Shown here: positions 38,991 to 50,758 of the stretch, piece by piece
Position numbering within the stretch: position 1 is the stretch's first letter
Layout: each line of letters starts with the position of its first letter
Assembly (NCBI RefSeq): GCF_036924645.1
Contig: NZ_JAZHRX010000001.1
Span: 3,038,001-3,102,000 of the forward strand
Direction: 5' to 3'
DNA length: 64,000 nucleotides
DNA from: Bradyrhizobium sp. AZCC 2176
Lineage (GTDB): Bacteria > Pseudomonadota > Alphaproteobacteria > Rhizobiales > Xanthobacteraceae
Made by a program: the position numbers and the translations under genes
Notes under the pieces: model-generated
What the model saw: the letters and a program-made list of their open reading frames with translations, nothing else
What the model was told of the DNA's origin: nothing
Databases searched by the model: none

Positions 38991-40040
38991 CTACTCCGCC
39001 GGCTGCAACACAGGTGCGGCCTTTTTCGGTGCGATCCAGAAGGCGGCGGGGCGCTCGAACAGGAAGTCGGCGCGCAACGCCAGCGCCAGCCGCCAGATCA
39101 CCACTGCGCCCGCGACGCCGGCAACGGTGACAATCAGCGAGATCGCGCCGATATCGGCGATCAGGCCGGTCTTCAGCAAGAGCGTCCGGATCACCGCCAT
39201 CGGCAGGAAGAAGGCGAGATAGATGACGATGGAGTGCTCGCCGCAATAACGCAGGAAGTTCAGCCACTGCATGCGCGCCAGCAGCGTGCCCATCACGATG
39301 ATGGCGCCGGCGCCGGCGAACCCGAGCGCCAGCGAGATGAGCGGCCAATGGCTGAAGTCCGCGATCACCAGGCCGCCATTGACGAGCGCCCACAGCGCCA
39401 GTCCGGCCAGTGCCAGTGCGGGCTTCTCCCGCGAGCGATCCGACAACGCGAATACGTAGGAGGCAAACAGATAGCCGGAATAGAAATAGACGAAGCGCGC
39501 GCAGAATTCGTCGATCACGGTCCAGTCGGTCTTGACATGCGCCATCTCCAGCGCGGCGGCCGCAAACCAGATCGCCAGCGAAGGGACGCCGCATGACAAT
39601 TTTGTGACGACGAAGAATACCGGCAGCAGATAAATGAACCACAACGTGCCGAACGGCTCGATGAAGGATTCCAGATACATAAATCCGACATGAGACCAGC
39701 CGCTCTCGGCAGCGAAGCCCGGCGCTTTGAAGCCGAACTGGATCGTCATCCACAGCAGGTAGAAATAGGCGAAATGCACGACCTTGCGGTCGAGATAGGT
39801 GCGCCAGTCGCGGTCGATCACGACAGCGAGAAAAAGGCCTGAAATCAGGAAGAAATCCGGCATCCGGAACGGCTGCGCGAACATGACGAACGCATGCATG
39901 AAACCGGTCTCGCCGGCCACCTTTTCCACACCGAGCACCGAATGCATCATCACCACCATGACGATGCAGATGCCCTTGGCATAATCCACCCAGTCGATGC
40001 GGGTGGAACGTTCGCTGACGGCTGTGCCGTTTAAAGTCAT
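38991..40040 (-). CDS. Membrane acyltransferase (family 3)
   Basis: 349 residues, about ten hydrophobic segments. N-terminal DYAKGICIVMVVMMHS carries the conserved His, and FMHAFVMFAQPFRMPDFFLISG fits acyltransferase 3 proteins that add acetyl or other acyl groups to surface glycans. The ATG at 40040 has AAGGGA at 5 bases; the frame runs on upstream without family sequence. Divergent from ugd (180 bases), which fits a role in polysaccharide decoration but does not prove it. Confidence 0.85.
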   Translation of the reverse strand: MTLNGTAVSERSTRIDWVDYAKGICIVMVVMMHSVLGVEKVAGETGFMHAFVMFAQPFRMPDFFLISGLFLAVVIDRDWRTYLDRKVVHFAYFYLLWMTIQFGFKAPGFAAESGWSHVGFMYLESFIEPFGTLWFIYLLPVFFVVTKLSCGVPSLAIWFAAAALEMAHVKTDWTVIDEFCARFVYFYSGYLFASYVFALSDRSREKPALALAGLALWALVNGGLVIADFSHWPLISLALGFAGAGAIIVMGTLLARMQWLNFLRYCGEHSIVIYLAFFLPMAVIRTLLLKTGLIADIGAISLIVTVAGVAGAVVIWRLALALRADFLFERPAAFWIAPKKAAPVLQPAE

Positions 40041-40220
40041 CGGTGTCCCTTTTCGGCGCGAGGCGGGCACATCTTCGGCCCGATCCGTTGCTTTCTCCTT
40101 TATCCATACAAATGACATGCCGGCTTTCTGCGCTTTTTCCGGTTTCCCCTTTGCTGAAAAATGCTCTAAGACGCCCGCGAATTCGGGATTGGCGTTAACC
40201 ATCAAATACGGATTGTTTTC

Positions 40221-41540
40221 ATGCGAATCGCCATGATTGGCACGGGCTATGTGGGACTGGTATCCGGCGCCTGCTTTGCGGATTTCGGCCACCAGGTTAC
40301 CTGCGTGGACAAGGATGCCGGCAAGATCGAAGCTCTGCGCAGAGGCGAAATCCCGATTTTCGAACCCGGCCTCGATGCCCTGGTGGCGTCCAACGTCAAG
40401 GCCAGGCGGCTCGATTTCACCACCGACCTGACCGCGCCGGTCGCGGAAGCCGATGCCGTGTTCATCGCGGTCGGCACCCCGTCGCGGCGCGGCGACGGCC
40501 ATGCCGACCTGACTTACGTCTACAGCGCCGCGCGCGAGATCGCCGCGGCACTATCCGGCTTCACGGTGGTGGTGACAAAATCGACCGTGCCGGTCGGCAC
40601 CGGTGACGAGGTTGAGCGCTTGATTCGTGAGGCCAATCCCTCGGCCGACGTGGTGGTCGCGTCCAATCCGGAATTTTTGCGCGAGGGCGCTGCGATCCGC
40701 GACTTCAAATTTCCCGACCGCATCGTGGTCGGTACCGATGACGGGCGCGGGCGCAAGGTGCTCGGTGACGTCTACCGGCCGCTGTCGCTCAACCAGGCGC
40801 CGCTGATGTTCACGGCGCGGCGTACCGCGGAATTGATCAAATACGCGGCGAACGCGTTCCTCGCCACCAAGATCACCTTCATCAACGAAATCGCCGACCT
40901 GTCGGAAAAGGTCGGCGCCGACGTCCAGCAGGTCGCCCGCGGCATCGGACTCGACAACCGCATCGGCGCGAAATTCCTGCACGCCGGCCCGGGCTTCGGC
41001 GGCTCGTGCTTTCCGAAGGATACCCGCGCGCTGGTCAAGATCGCGCAGGACCATGATGTGCAGTTGCGGATCGTCGAGGCCGTGCTCGGCGTCAACGACA
41101 TCAGGAAGCGGGCGATGGCGCGCAAGGTTTCCAATGCCGCCGGCGGCAATCTGCGTGGCAAGACCGTGGCCGTGCTCGGTCTCACCTTCAAGCCCGACAC
41201 CGACGACATGCGCGAGGCGCCGTCGATCCCGCTGGTCACCGGCCTGCTCGACATGGGCGCGAAAGTGCGCGCGCACGATCCGGTCGGCATGGAGCAGGCG
41301 AAGAAGGAACTGCCCGAGATCGAATATTGCGCCGATCCTTACGAATGCGCGCGCGGCGCCGATGCGCTGGTGATTGTCACCGAGTGGGTTCAGTTCCGGG
41401 CACTCGATCTGGCCCGCCTCAGGGCCGAAATGGCGCAGCCGGTCGTGGTGGACTTGCGCAACATCTACCAGCCCGAGGATATGGCCGCGCACGGGTTTAC
41501 GTATGAGAGTGTGGGGCGCGCGCCTGAACCGCAGGTGTGA
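40221..41540 (+). CDS. ugd: UDP-glucose 6-dehydrogenase
   Basis: Oxidises UDP-glucose twice to UDP-glucuronate, precursor for exopolysaccharide or lipid sugars. 439 residues. NAD motif GTGYVG (7-12), STVPVGTGD, NPEFLREG, and the catalytic Cys C263 in GPGFGGSCFPKDT. No strong ribosome site before the ATG. Divergent from the acyltransferase; the family B repeat follows its stop. Confidence 0.97.
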   Translation: MRIAMIGTGYVGLVSGACFADFGHQVTCVDKDAGKIEALRRGEIPIFEPGLDALVASNVKARRLDFTTDLTAPVAEADAVFIAVGTPSRRGDGHADLTYVYSAAREIAAALSGFTVVVTKSTVPVGTGDEVERLIREANPSADVVVASNPEFLREGAAIRDFKFPDRIVVGTDDGRGRKVLGDVYRPLSLNQAPLMFTARRTAELIKYAANAFLATKITFINEIADLSEKVGADVQQVARGIGLDNRIGAKFLHAGPGFGGSCFPKDTRALVKIAQDHDVQLRIVEAVLGVNDIRKRAMARKVSNAAGGNLRGKTVAVLGLTFKPDTDDMREAPSIPLVTGLLDMGAKVRAHDPVGMEQAKKELPEIEYCADPYECARGADALVIVTEWVQFRALDLARLRAEMAQPVVVDLRNIYQPEDMAAHGFTYESVGRAPEPQV

Positions 41541-41565
41541 CGCGCCGACGTGCGATCAGGAATTC

Positions 41566-41655
41566 CGTCATGGCCGGGCTTGTCCCGGCCATCCACGTCT
41601 TGTTTTCTACGATGAAGAAAGACGTGGATGCCCGGGTCAGGCCCGGGCATGACGA
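41566..41655. repeat. Palindromic repeat, family B copy 2
   Basis: CGTCATGGCCGGGCTTGTCC at the left pairs with GGTCAGGCCCGGGCATGACG at the right; inner pair ATCCACGTCTT / AAGACGTGGAT. It ends 14 bases before the hrpB start, so it could shape the hrpB leader. Confidence 0.9.
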
Positions 41656-41669
41656 GTTGGTGAGACACT

Positions 41670-44147
<2,478 letters not shown>

Positions 44148-44158
44148 AGCTTCAAAGC

Positions 44159-44249
44159 TGTCGTTGCCGGGCTTGACCCGGCAATCCATCCCTGCCGAAC
44201 AAAGTTTTCGCGAAGATGATCGATATGCGGGTCAAGCCCGCGTATGACA
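44159..44249. repeat. Palindromic repeat, family B copy 3
   Basis: CTGTCGTTGCCGGGCTTGACC region at the left, GCGGGTCAAGCCCGCGTATG at the right. Variant with a GCAATCCATCC left arm shared with 47222-47312. Follows the hrpB stop. Confidence 0.85.
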
Positions 44250-44370
44250 ACCGCGCGTTAACGCTTCACTCATCCTTTTCGTCAAAATGGCGGCCTCGGC
44301 CGCCTCTGGTAAGTCGCGGCTTGGCCCCTGGCGTGGTGTTATCGGCGGTCTGGCAATCGAGTGTGGCGTA

Positions 44371-44886
44371 ATGCGTAACCTGATGATCCTCGCCGCCATC
44401 CTGGTCGGCGCCGGAACCTATATGGCGCAGATGGCGGACAAGATGTCGGCGGCGCCCGCCTCCGCCAGCACGTCGCCGAACAAAGCTTCCGGCCAAACGG
44501 TCGCGCAAGCCTCTGGCCGCAGCCTCGACATCCCTCGCGACGCCCGCGGCCATTTCCAGACCGACGGCCGTATCGACGGTCAGCGCGTCAATTTCATGAT
44601 CGACACCGGCGCCTCGCTGGTGGCGCTGAATGAAAAGTCGGCGGCGCGGTTTGGCCTGCGTCCCTCGCGCAGCGATTACAACGCCACCGTGACTACCGCC
44701 AACGGCACCATCAAGGCCGCGCGCACGCGGCTTGCCATGATCGAACTCGGCGGCCTCATCGTGCGCGACGTCGACGCCCTGGTGCTGCCCGACGAGGCAC
44801 TGTCGGAGAACCTGCTCGGCCTGTCGTTCCTGTCGAAGCTGAAGCGTTTCGAATATGCCAACGGTAGGCTGGTGCTGGAACAGTAG
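44371..44886 (+). CDS. Retropepsin-like aspartic protease, membrane-anchored
   Basis: About 171 residues. N-terminal membrane segment (LMILAAILVGAGTYMAQM), a linker rich in Ser/Ala, then a single retropepsin-type domain with the catalytic FMIDTGAS and VTTANGTIKAARTRL. The family (TIGR02281-like) is widespread in alphaproteobacteria; its single domain implies a dimer. ATG at 44371; longer options at 44287 would put about 28 residues before the membrane segment. Confidence 0.83.
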   Translation: MRNLMILAAILVGAGTYMAQMADKMSAAPASASTSPNKASGQTVAQASGRSLDIPRDARGHFQTDGRIDGQRVNFMIDTGASLVALNEKSAARFGLRPSRSDYNATVTTANGTIKAARTRLAMIELGGLIVRDVDALVLPDEALSENLLGLSFLSKLKRFEYANGRLVLEQ

Positions 44887-44940
44887 GGCTCCCGCCCGTT
44901 GCCTCTCCCGGTTTGCCTGGCGGCATGCTATATTTTCCAG

Positions 44941-45237
44941 ATGAACAGTTCCGAAGCCCTGGAGACCCTGCGACGCTCCGAACACGCCCTGCGCGGGCGC
45001 GGTGTGAAGCATGCCGCCTTGTTCGGGTCAGTGGCACGCGGCGAAAATCGTTCCGACAGCGATATCGACATCATGATCGAACTCGATCCGGAGGCTCGGA
45101 TTACGGTCTTCGACTACGTGGATATCAAGGAATACATCGCGCAGCTTTTTGACAGGCCCGTGGACGTTGTGAACCGCGAAGGGCTCAAACCTTATGTCCG
45201 TCCGGCGGCAATGGCCGACGCCATCTATGCCTTCTGA
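44941..45237 (+). CDS. MntA-type nucleotidyltransferase (antitoxin)
   Basis: 98 residues from ATG 44941. Minimal nucleotidyltransferase fold with AALFGSVARGENRSDSDIDI, the GS-x-x-x-GE-x-SD-x-D pattern of MNT proteins that AMPylate HepT toxins. The stop overlaps the HepT-like start by 11 bases. No ribosome site is evident before the ATG, and TATATT lies close upstream, so leaderless translation is possible. Confidence 0.82.
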   Translation: MNSSEALETLRRSEHALRGRGVKHAALFGSVARGENRSDSDIDIMIELDPEARITVFDYVDIKEYIAQLFDRPVDVVNREGLKPYVRPAAMADAIYAF

Positions 45238-45574
45238 CCCCACGAACCGTGCGCTCCGCGATATCCTCCACCACATCGATTTGGCGGAGAACTTCGTCGA
45301 AGGTCTGGATCGCGAAACATTTAAGGCGGATTTGCAGGCTTTCTATGCAGTTACTCGTTGCCTGGAGATCATATCTGAAGCTTCGCGGCGCCTACCAAAT
45401 GAGCCAAAGGCGCGCCACTCCGCGATTTCTTGGAAGCAAATGGCAGACGCTGGAAATGTCTATCGTCACGATTACGAGGACGTTGCGGCCCAACTGGTTT
45501 GGGAGACCGTGCAGCAATCCCTGCCGCCGTTGAAGGTTGTGATCGAAGCAGAAATTCGGCGATCGCGCGCCTAA
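45227..45574 (+). CDS. HepT-like protein (putative toxin)
   Basis: 115 residues, all-helical. RDILHHIDLAENFVEGL near the N-terminus and the HxY of the HEPN RNase motif as YRHDYEDV (H81, Y83). In typical HepT an Arg lies 4-6 residues before that His; here those positions are D74, A75, G76 and the only Arg is R80 next to the His. The gene overlaps the MntA-like gene by 11 bases, as in toxin-antitoxin pairs. Whether it is an active RNase is open. Confidence 0.8.
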   Translation: MPSDPTNRALRDILHHIDLAENFVEGLDRETFKADLQAFYAVTRCLEIISEASRRLPNEPKARHSAISWKQMADAGNVYRHDYEDVAAQLVWETVQQSLPPLKVVIEAEIRRSRA

Positions 45575-45713
45575 GTCCCGGTGGTGTCGTTTGCCTGCAA
45601 CTGCCAAATTCGCCGCAATTAATCGTCACAAGCCGCCGGTCCCGCCTTCCGCTGCGCCCCAGCATTCGCTAAGGCTGCGGTGTTCCCTCGCATTTTATTG
45701 ATAAGGCCTCCCC

Positions 45714-47213
45714 ATGTTCCCGAAGCCCAAATCCATGCTCGTTCCGAATACCTATGCCTATGAATCCGGGCCGATGGTGAAGGCAACCGGCTTTCGCGAA
45801 TACGACGCGCGCTGGCTGTTCGAAAAGGAAATCAACCTGATGGGCATTCAGGCGCTGGGCATGGGGCTCGGCGCACTGATCAAGGAACTCGGCGTCAAAC
45901 AAGAAATCGTTACCGGTCACGATTTTCGCGGCTATTCGGCCTCGATCAAATACGCGCTGATTTCCGGCCTGATGGCGGCGGGATGCAAGGTGCATGACAT
46001 CGGGCTTGCGGTGACGCCGATGGCCTATTTCGCGCAGTTCGATCTGGACGTGCCCTGCGTCGCCATGGTGACGGCGTCGCATAACGACAATGGCTGGACC
46101 GGCGTCAAGATGGGCGTTAACCGCCCGCTCACCTTCGGTCCCGACGAGATGACGCGGCTGAAGGAAATCGTGCTCAACGCCGAGTTCGACAACAAGGCTG
46201 GCGGTTCCTATCATTTTCACGAGAATTTCCCGGCGCGCTACATCGCCGATCTTACGAAGCGGCCGAAGCTCAAGCGCAAGCTGAAGGTCGTCGTCGCCTG
46301 CGGCAATGGTACGGCCGGCGCCTTTGCGCCGCCGGTGATGGAGGCGATCGGCTGCGAAGTGATTCCGCTCGACACCGAACTCGATCATACGTTCCCGAAA
46401 TACAATCCGAACCCCGAAGACATGGAGATGCTGCACGCGATCCGCGACGCGGTGCTCAAGCACAAGGCCGATGTGGGCCTGGGCTTCGACGGTGACGGCG
46501 ACCGCTGCGGCGTGGTCGACAACACCGGTGAGGAAATTTTCGCCGACAAGGTCGGCGTGATGCTGGCGCGCGACATGTCGGCGATCCACAAGGACGCGCA
46601 GTTCGTGGTCGACGTGAAATCCACCGGACTGTTCGTGACTGACCCGGTGCTGCAGAAGCAGGGTGCGAAGACGGCGTACTGGAAGACCGGCCATTCCTAC
46701 ATGAAGCGCCGCACCAACGAGATGGGCGCGCTGGCGGGCTTCGAGAAATCCGGTCACTTCTTCTTCAACAAGCCGTTCGGCCGCGGCTATGACGATGGCC
46801 TCGTCTCGGCAATTGCGATCTGCGAGATGCTCGACCGCGCGTCTGGCAAGTCGATGGCGGACCTGAAAGACGCGATTCCGAAAACCTGGTCGTCGCCGAC
46901 GATGTCGCCGCATTGCGCCGACGAGGCGAAATACGGCGTCGCCGATGCCGTGGTGAAGCATTTCGAAGCGCTGCAGAAAAACGGCGACAAGGTCGCGGGC
47001 CAAAAAATCCGCGATCTCGTCACCGTCAACGGCGTGCGCGTGACCGTCGAGGACGGAAGCTGGGGCCTGGTGCGGGCCTCATCCAACAAGCCGGAACTGG
47101 TAGTGGTGGTCGAAAGCCCGGTTTCCGAACAGCGCATGCGCGACATGTTCGAGGCGATGGATTCGGTGCTGCGGACGCATCCGGAGGTCGGCGCGTACAA
47201 TCAGAAGATTTGA
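45714..47213 (+). CDS. Phosphomannomutase/phosphoglucomutase
   Basis: Alpha-D-phosphohexomutase, 499 residues. Phosphoserine loop TASHNDNGWTG (S122), metal loop DGDGDR (259-264), sugar loop GFEKSGHFFFN, and phosphate-binding RASSNKPEL near the C-terminus. It interconverts hexose 6- and 1-phosphates for glycogen, UDP-sugars or surface glycans; which sugar is preferred is unclear. The ATG at 45714 follows AAGGCC. Not linked in an operon to glgP or ugd, though both use its products. Confidence 0.9.
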   Translation: MFPKPKSMLVPNTYAYESGPMVKATGFREYDARWLFEKEINLMGIQALGMGLGALIKELGVKQEIVTGHDFRGYSASIKYALISGLMAAGCKVHDIGLAVTPMAYFAQFDLDVPCVAMVTASHNDNGWTGVKMGVNRPLTFGPDEMTRLKEIVLNAEFDNKAGGSYHFHENFPARYIADLTKRPKLKRKLKVVVACGNGTAGAFAPPVMEAIGCEVIPLDTELDHTFPKYNPNPEDMEMLHAIRDAVLKHKADVGLGFDGDGDRCGVVDNTGEEIFADKVGVMLARDMSAIHKDAQFVVDVKSTGLFVTDPVLQKQGAKTAYWKTGHSYMKRRTNEMGALAGFEKSGHFFFNKPFGRGYDDGLVSAIAICEMLDRASGKSMADLKDAIPKTWSSPTMSPHCADEAKYGVADAVVKHFEALQKNGDKVAGQKIRDLVTVNGVRVTVEDGSWGLVRASSNKPELVVVVESPVSEQRMRDMFEAMDSVLRTHPEVGAYNQKI

Positions 47214-47221
47214 ATTCAGAG

Positions 47222-47312
47222 CTGTCATTGCCGGGCTTGACCCGGCAATCCATCCGCTTCGAAAAGTTCTTGTGAAGATCGATGGGCACGCGGGTCAAGC
47301 CCGCGTGTGACG
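47222..47312. repeat. Palindromic repeat, family B copy 4
   Basis: GCTGTCATTGCCGGGCTTGA left, GCGGGTCAAGCCCGCGTGTG right, inner CGAAAAGTTCTTGTGAAGATCG. Lies between the convergent phosphohexomutase and Lrp-type genes. Confidence 0.9.
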
Positions 47313-47330
47313 AGCTTAAGTCGACCGCTC

Positions 47331-47831
47331 CTACGCCGCCGGCACCGGCAGCGCGGTCACCGACTTGATCTTCTCCATCGCAAAGCGCGAGGTGACGTTC
47401 TTCAGCGGCACCGCGCTGATCAGCTTCTTGTAGAACACGTCATAGCTCGCCATGTCGGCGACCACGACGCGCAGCATGTAGTCGACGTCGCCGGCCATCC
47501 GGTAAAACTCCATCACCTCGGGCATGGCGCTGACGGCGCTGGCGAAGGCTTTCAGCCAGGCCTCGGAATGGTCCGCGCTCTCAACAGACACGAACACCGA
47601 AATGCCCAGCCCGATCTTGTTCTGGTCGACCAGCGCTACCCGGCGCAGGATCACGCCGTCGGCCTCCAGCCGCTGGATCCGCTTCCAGCACGGCGTCGAC
47701 GACAACCCGACCCGGTCCCCGATCTCGGCGACCGACAGGGAGGCGTCCTCCTGCAGCACGGTCAGGATCTTGCGATCGATGGCGTCTAAGCGACGGTTGG
47801 CTTCAGGTAGCTGAATGGCTAGGTCGGTCAT
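47331..47831 (-). CDS. Lrp/AsnC family transcriptional regulator
   Basis: 166 residues. Winged helix-turn-helix at the start (LDAIDRKILTVLQEDASL, IGDRVGLSSTPCWKRIQRLE), then the RAM ligand domain (GDVDYMLRVVVADMASYDVF). Such proteins sense amino acids. The PfkB gene starts upstream on the same strand with its stop at 47900, 68 bases away; a regulatory link to any neighbour is not shown. Confidence 0.93.
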   Translation of the reverse strand: MTDLAIQLPEANRRLDAIDRKILTVLQEDASLSVAEIGDRVGLSSTPCWKRIQRLEADGVILRRVALVDQNKIGLGISVFVSVESADHSEAWLKAFASAVSAMPEVMEFYRMAGDVDYMLRVVVADMASYDVFYKKLISAVPLKNVTSRFAMEKIKSVTALPVPAA

Positions 47832-47899
47832 GAGAAAAATGTTCCATACGAGAGGTTTGTTATCCTCATATATAGAAAATTCTTCTATAGCAAGCCCTG

Positions 47900-48877
47900 C
47901 TATTGGCCGCTCGACGCCCGGTCTGCAACCTGGCCGTGGTTCAAAAACTCTTCAACTTCAGCACGTTGCGGGGCGGCGAAGGCGCCGCCGAACCGGGTGC
48001 ATTTCAGTGCCGCGGCGGCGGAGGCGAATCGAAGCGCCTGTCGCAATTCCTGCTTTTCGGTAATGGCCAGCGCGAACGCGCCATGGAACACGTCGCCGGC
48101 GCCCAAGGTGTCCACCGTGTGGACCGGGAAGGCCGGCGTTTCCTGGATCTCCCCGTTCTCGTCGAGCCAGATCGTGCCCCTCGGGCCCCGGGTTCCCGCC
48201 AGAAACGACGGGGTCAGTTTGGCAATTTTCTTCAGCGCCTGGGCGTCGTCGGTGACGTCAGCGGTTTCCTGCAGTGGTTCGCTCGAGAACACCAGGTGCG
48301 TGGAGGCATTCAACAGGCCCTCGCGCAGCGACATTGCGCGATCGACGTCGACGATGACGGGAATGCCGCGCCGGACCGCCTCGGCGCAAAGCTCCGTGCA
48401 GAATTCGGCGCAGCGGCTCTCGGTAAGAATGGCGGCGCAATCGTCCAGCAGCGTATCGAAATCAGGCAATTTCACATGCCACAATTTCGGATCGCGGAAC
48501 GTTACGATCGTGCGCTCGCCGGAAGGGTCGATCATAACCGCCGATATCGGCGTCACCAGCCCCGGCATGTGAATGAGGTGTTTTGTTTCGATGCCCTCAT
48601 GCGCCATCTGCTCGAAGATGAAACGACTGGATGTTTCCTTGGAATCACCCATCGGCCCACAGATCGAGGCGCGGCCGCCGAGCCTCACGATGCCAATCGC
48701 GCCATTCAACGCGTTGCCGCCGCAGATTTCGTCGAAGCCTGTCGCATTCTCCTTGGAGCCACGCCCGGGGACAGCGGGGGTATTGAAGGTAAGGTCGCGC
48801 ACCGGCATGCCGATGCAGAGAATTCGCGGCGGGACTTTGGGCGCTTTGTCCTGAAAGTTCATTTGGGAATCCGTCAT
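47900..48877 (-). CDS. PfkB-family carbohydrate kinase
   Basis: Ribokinase-like, 325 residues. GGNALNGAIGIVRLGG near the N-terminus is the sugar-binding glycine pair; DTLGAGDVFHGAFA is the ATP/anion hole signature. The substrate (fructose, ribose, nucleoside or other) cannot be told. Start at 48877; an ATG six codons in is an alternative. nudC follows upstream on the same strand with 65 bases between. Confidence 0.88.
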   Translation of the reverse strand: MTDSQMNFQDKAPKVPPRILCIGMPVRDLTFNTPAVPGRGSKENATGFDEICGGNALNGAIGIVRLGGRASICGPMGDSKETSSRFIFEQMAHEGIETKHLIHMPGLVTPISAVMIDPSGERTIVTFRDPKLWHVKLPDFDTLLDDCAAILTESRCAEFCTELCAEAVRRGIPVIVDVDRAMSLREGLLNASTHLVFSSEPLQETADVTDDAQALKKIAKLTPSFLAGTRGPRGTIWLDENGEIQETPAFPVHTVDTLGAGDVFHGAFALAITEKQELRQALRFASAAAALKCTRFGGAFAAPQRAEVEEFLNHGQVADRASSGQ

Positions 48878-48942
48878 GTCGGTTCCGCCTTCAGCCGGAA
48901 CCAGGGTCCCGAGTTAATCGCTTGGTTCATGGACGGTTCCCG

Positions 48943-49893
48943 CTATGCGCCCGTGTTGCTTTCCCCATGCACCCAGCGTCCGATCAGATGATGCGCGATG
49001 GCGAACGGATGCGCTGCAAATAAGCCGTCAGGATGTTCACGCCGGTGCATCAGGGCGACCTCGGCGCGATCGAACCAGCGCGCGTCCTCGAGCTCGGTGC
49101 GGTCCACCACGATATCCTCGTTGAGTGCGCGTGCGGCGCATCCGATCATCAGCGATGACGGATACGGCCATGGCTGCGTCATGTAATAGCTCACGTCGGT
49201 GCAGCGAATGCCGGATTCCTCGAAAATCTCGCGGCGGACCGCGTCTTCGATCGTCTCCGCCGCTTCGACGAAGCCGGCCAGACACGACCACATCCCCGGC
49301 AAGAACTGCTTCTGCCGGCCGAGCAGGCATTTGTCGCCTGACGCGACCAGCATGATCACGACCGGATCGGTGCGCGGAAAATGCTCGGCCTTGCAACTCG
49401 GGCACTCGCGCTTCCAGCCGCCCTCCTTCATCGTGGTACGGGTGCCGCAATTGGCGCAGAAGCCGTGACGCTGGTGCCAGGTCACCATCGATTTGGCCAT
49501 GGCGATGGCGGAGAGCTGTTCCGGCGGCACCGTGCCCTGCATGGCCATGCCGCGCAGCTCGGTCACGGCGACGTCGTCGCGCGTGATCAGCTTCTCCACG
49601 GCTGTGGCCGAAATGCCCATGCCGAAAACCGGCGCGCCGTCGCGCAGGCCCAAAAAGATCGTGCCGGGATTGGCGCCGAGTTTCACGGCCTCTTCGACGC
49701 CGAGCAGCACGCGCGGCCCATCCGCCTCCTGCCTCACCAGAAGCGAGTCGCGGTAGATCACATAGGCGCCGGCGTTGCGCTGGCTCTCCAGCGCGAACAG
49801 TTTTTCGTCATTGCTGCGCAGATGCGCGGCGCGATCCAGAATATGGGTAACGAAAGCGGGCTTCCCCAGCGGATATTTGTCGAATGCGGACAT
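48943..49893 (-). CDS. nudC: NAD(H) pyrophosphatase NudC
   Basis: 316 residues. Zinc ribbon C-x2-C ... C-x2-C (FCANCGT, RECPSCK), Nudix box GFVEAAETIEDAVRREIFEESG, and the NudC-specific TQPWPYPSS. Hydrolyses NADH and removes NAD caps from RNA. The HIT-family gene lies directly upstream with its stop 4 bases before the nudC start, so the two are probably co-transcribed. Confidence 0.95.
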   Translation of the reverse strand: MSAFDKYPLGKPAFVTHILDRAAHLRSNDEKLFALESQRNAGAYVIYRDSLLVRQEADGPRVLLGVEEAVKLGANPGTIFLGLRDGAPVFGMGISATAVEKLITRDDVAVTELRGMAMQGTVPPEQLSAIAMAKSMVTWHQRHGFCANCGTRTTMKEGGWKRECPSCKAEHFPRTDPVVIMLVASGDKCLLGRQKQFLPGMWSCLAGFVEAAETIEDAVRREIFEESGIRCTDVSYYMTQPWPYPSSLMIGCAARALNEDIVVDRTELEDARWFDRAEVALMHRREHPDGLFAAHPFAIAHHLIGRWVHGESNTGA

Positions 49894-49897
49894 CGGT

Positions 49898-50323
49898 TCA
49901 ACCTAACCAGATCTTGCGGCGAAGCGCGTTGATGAAATTCTGTACTTCCTCGGCGTCATGCGCCAGCGGCGGCATCACGCCCCAGACCGGGCGCGGCCAG
50001 GCCGCATCGCTGGTGCGCCGCGCGATGACGTGGACGTGCAACTGCGGCACCAGATTACCCAGCGCGGCGACATTGAGCTTGTCGCATTTGGTGATCTCTT
50101 TCAGCGCGCGCGAGACCCGTGAGATTTCGGTCATCAACTGCGCCTGCGCGACCTCGTCGAGGTCGATGATTTCCACCGCACCCTCCCGGCGCGGCACCAG
50201 CAGCAGCCACGGGTAGTGCGCATCCTTGATGACCAGCACCTTGCACAGCGGCAGGTCACCGATGTCGATCGTGTCCTTTTTGAGCTGGGAATGCAGCGAC
50301 CAGGCGGAGGCGTCAGAGGGCAT
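49898..50323 (-). CDS. HIT domain hydrolase
   Basis: About 141 residues. QLHVHVIARR is the histidine-triad core with two of the usual three His; typical variants in this subgroup read the same. KDAHYPWLLLVPRREGAVEI precedes it. Nucleotide hydrolase/transferase, substrate unknown. ATG at 50323; the longer open frame runs into the repeat at 50380-50474 and is rejected. Just upstream of nudC on the same strand. Confidence 0.88.
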   Translation of the reverse strand: MPSDASAWSLHSQLKKDTIDIGDLPLCKVLVIKDAHYPWLLLVPRREGAVEIIDLDEVAQAQLMTEISRVSRALKEITKCDKLNVAALGNLVPQLHVHVIARRTSDAAWPRPVWGVMPPLAHDAEEVQNFINALRRKIWLG

Positions 50324-50379
50324 TAGGGTTCTATGATCCTTGAAGTAGGATTGCAGAGGGCGGCCACTGCAACAACACC

Positions 50380-50474
50380 CGTCATGCCCGGGCTTGTCCC
50401 GGGCATCCACGTCTTTTTTGCGCTCAATTGGAAGAAGCAAGACGTGGATGGCCGGGTCAAGCCCGGCCATGACG
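50380..50474. repeat. Palindromic repeat, family B copy 5
   Basis: CGTCATGCCCGGGCTTGTCC left and GGGTCAAGCCCGGCCATGAC right; inner ATCCACGTCTT / AAGACGTGGAT. Between the HIT gene and the SRP RNA. Confidence 0.9.
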
Positions 50475-50550
50475 AAACAGGGTAGTTCCGGCGCATGGCA
50501 CCCACTCAACCCCGCTTGCTTTCCGGGCCTTTTGGCCCCAAATAAGGACC

Positions 50551-50646
50551 GGGAGATTGGCGGTGGACGAGCCACTCGCCAACCGGGTCAGGTCCGGAAG
50601 GAAGCAGCCCTAACGAGGTCCGGATCGGGTCGCTCGTCAGTCTCCT
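50551..50646 (+). ncRNA. ffs: Signal recognition particle RNA, small bacterial type
   Basis: The SRP hallmark loop GGTCAGGTCCGGAAGGAAGC is at 50586-50605, followed by AGCCC, and the closing stem GGAGATT near 50552 pairs with AGTCTCC ending near 50646. About 96 bases, normal for this 4.5S class; ends are estimated from the stem. It lies 113 bases before dnaX, a common neighbour. CCTGTTTTT just after could be the transcript end. Confidence 0.93.
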
Positions 50647-50758
50647 ACCTGTTTTTCGAGCGAATCGCGCAAGGAAGGCGGAAAGGTCCGCGCCTTGCGC
50701 CTGATTTCGTTCCTTTCCGCAAGCCGGCCCCGAGAGACAATCAATTGCGGATCGACCG

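Noticed and set aside
45669..47003. A 444-codon minus-strand frame opposite the phosphohexomutase
   Set aside because: Shadow frame without family motifs.
50551..50646. The SRP RNA region as part of an upstream coding frame
   Set aside because: The loop and closing stem match SRP RNA far better than any protein frame.
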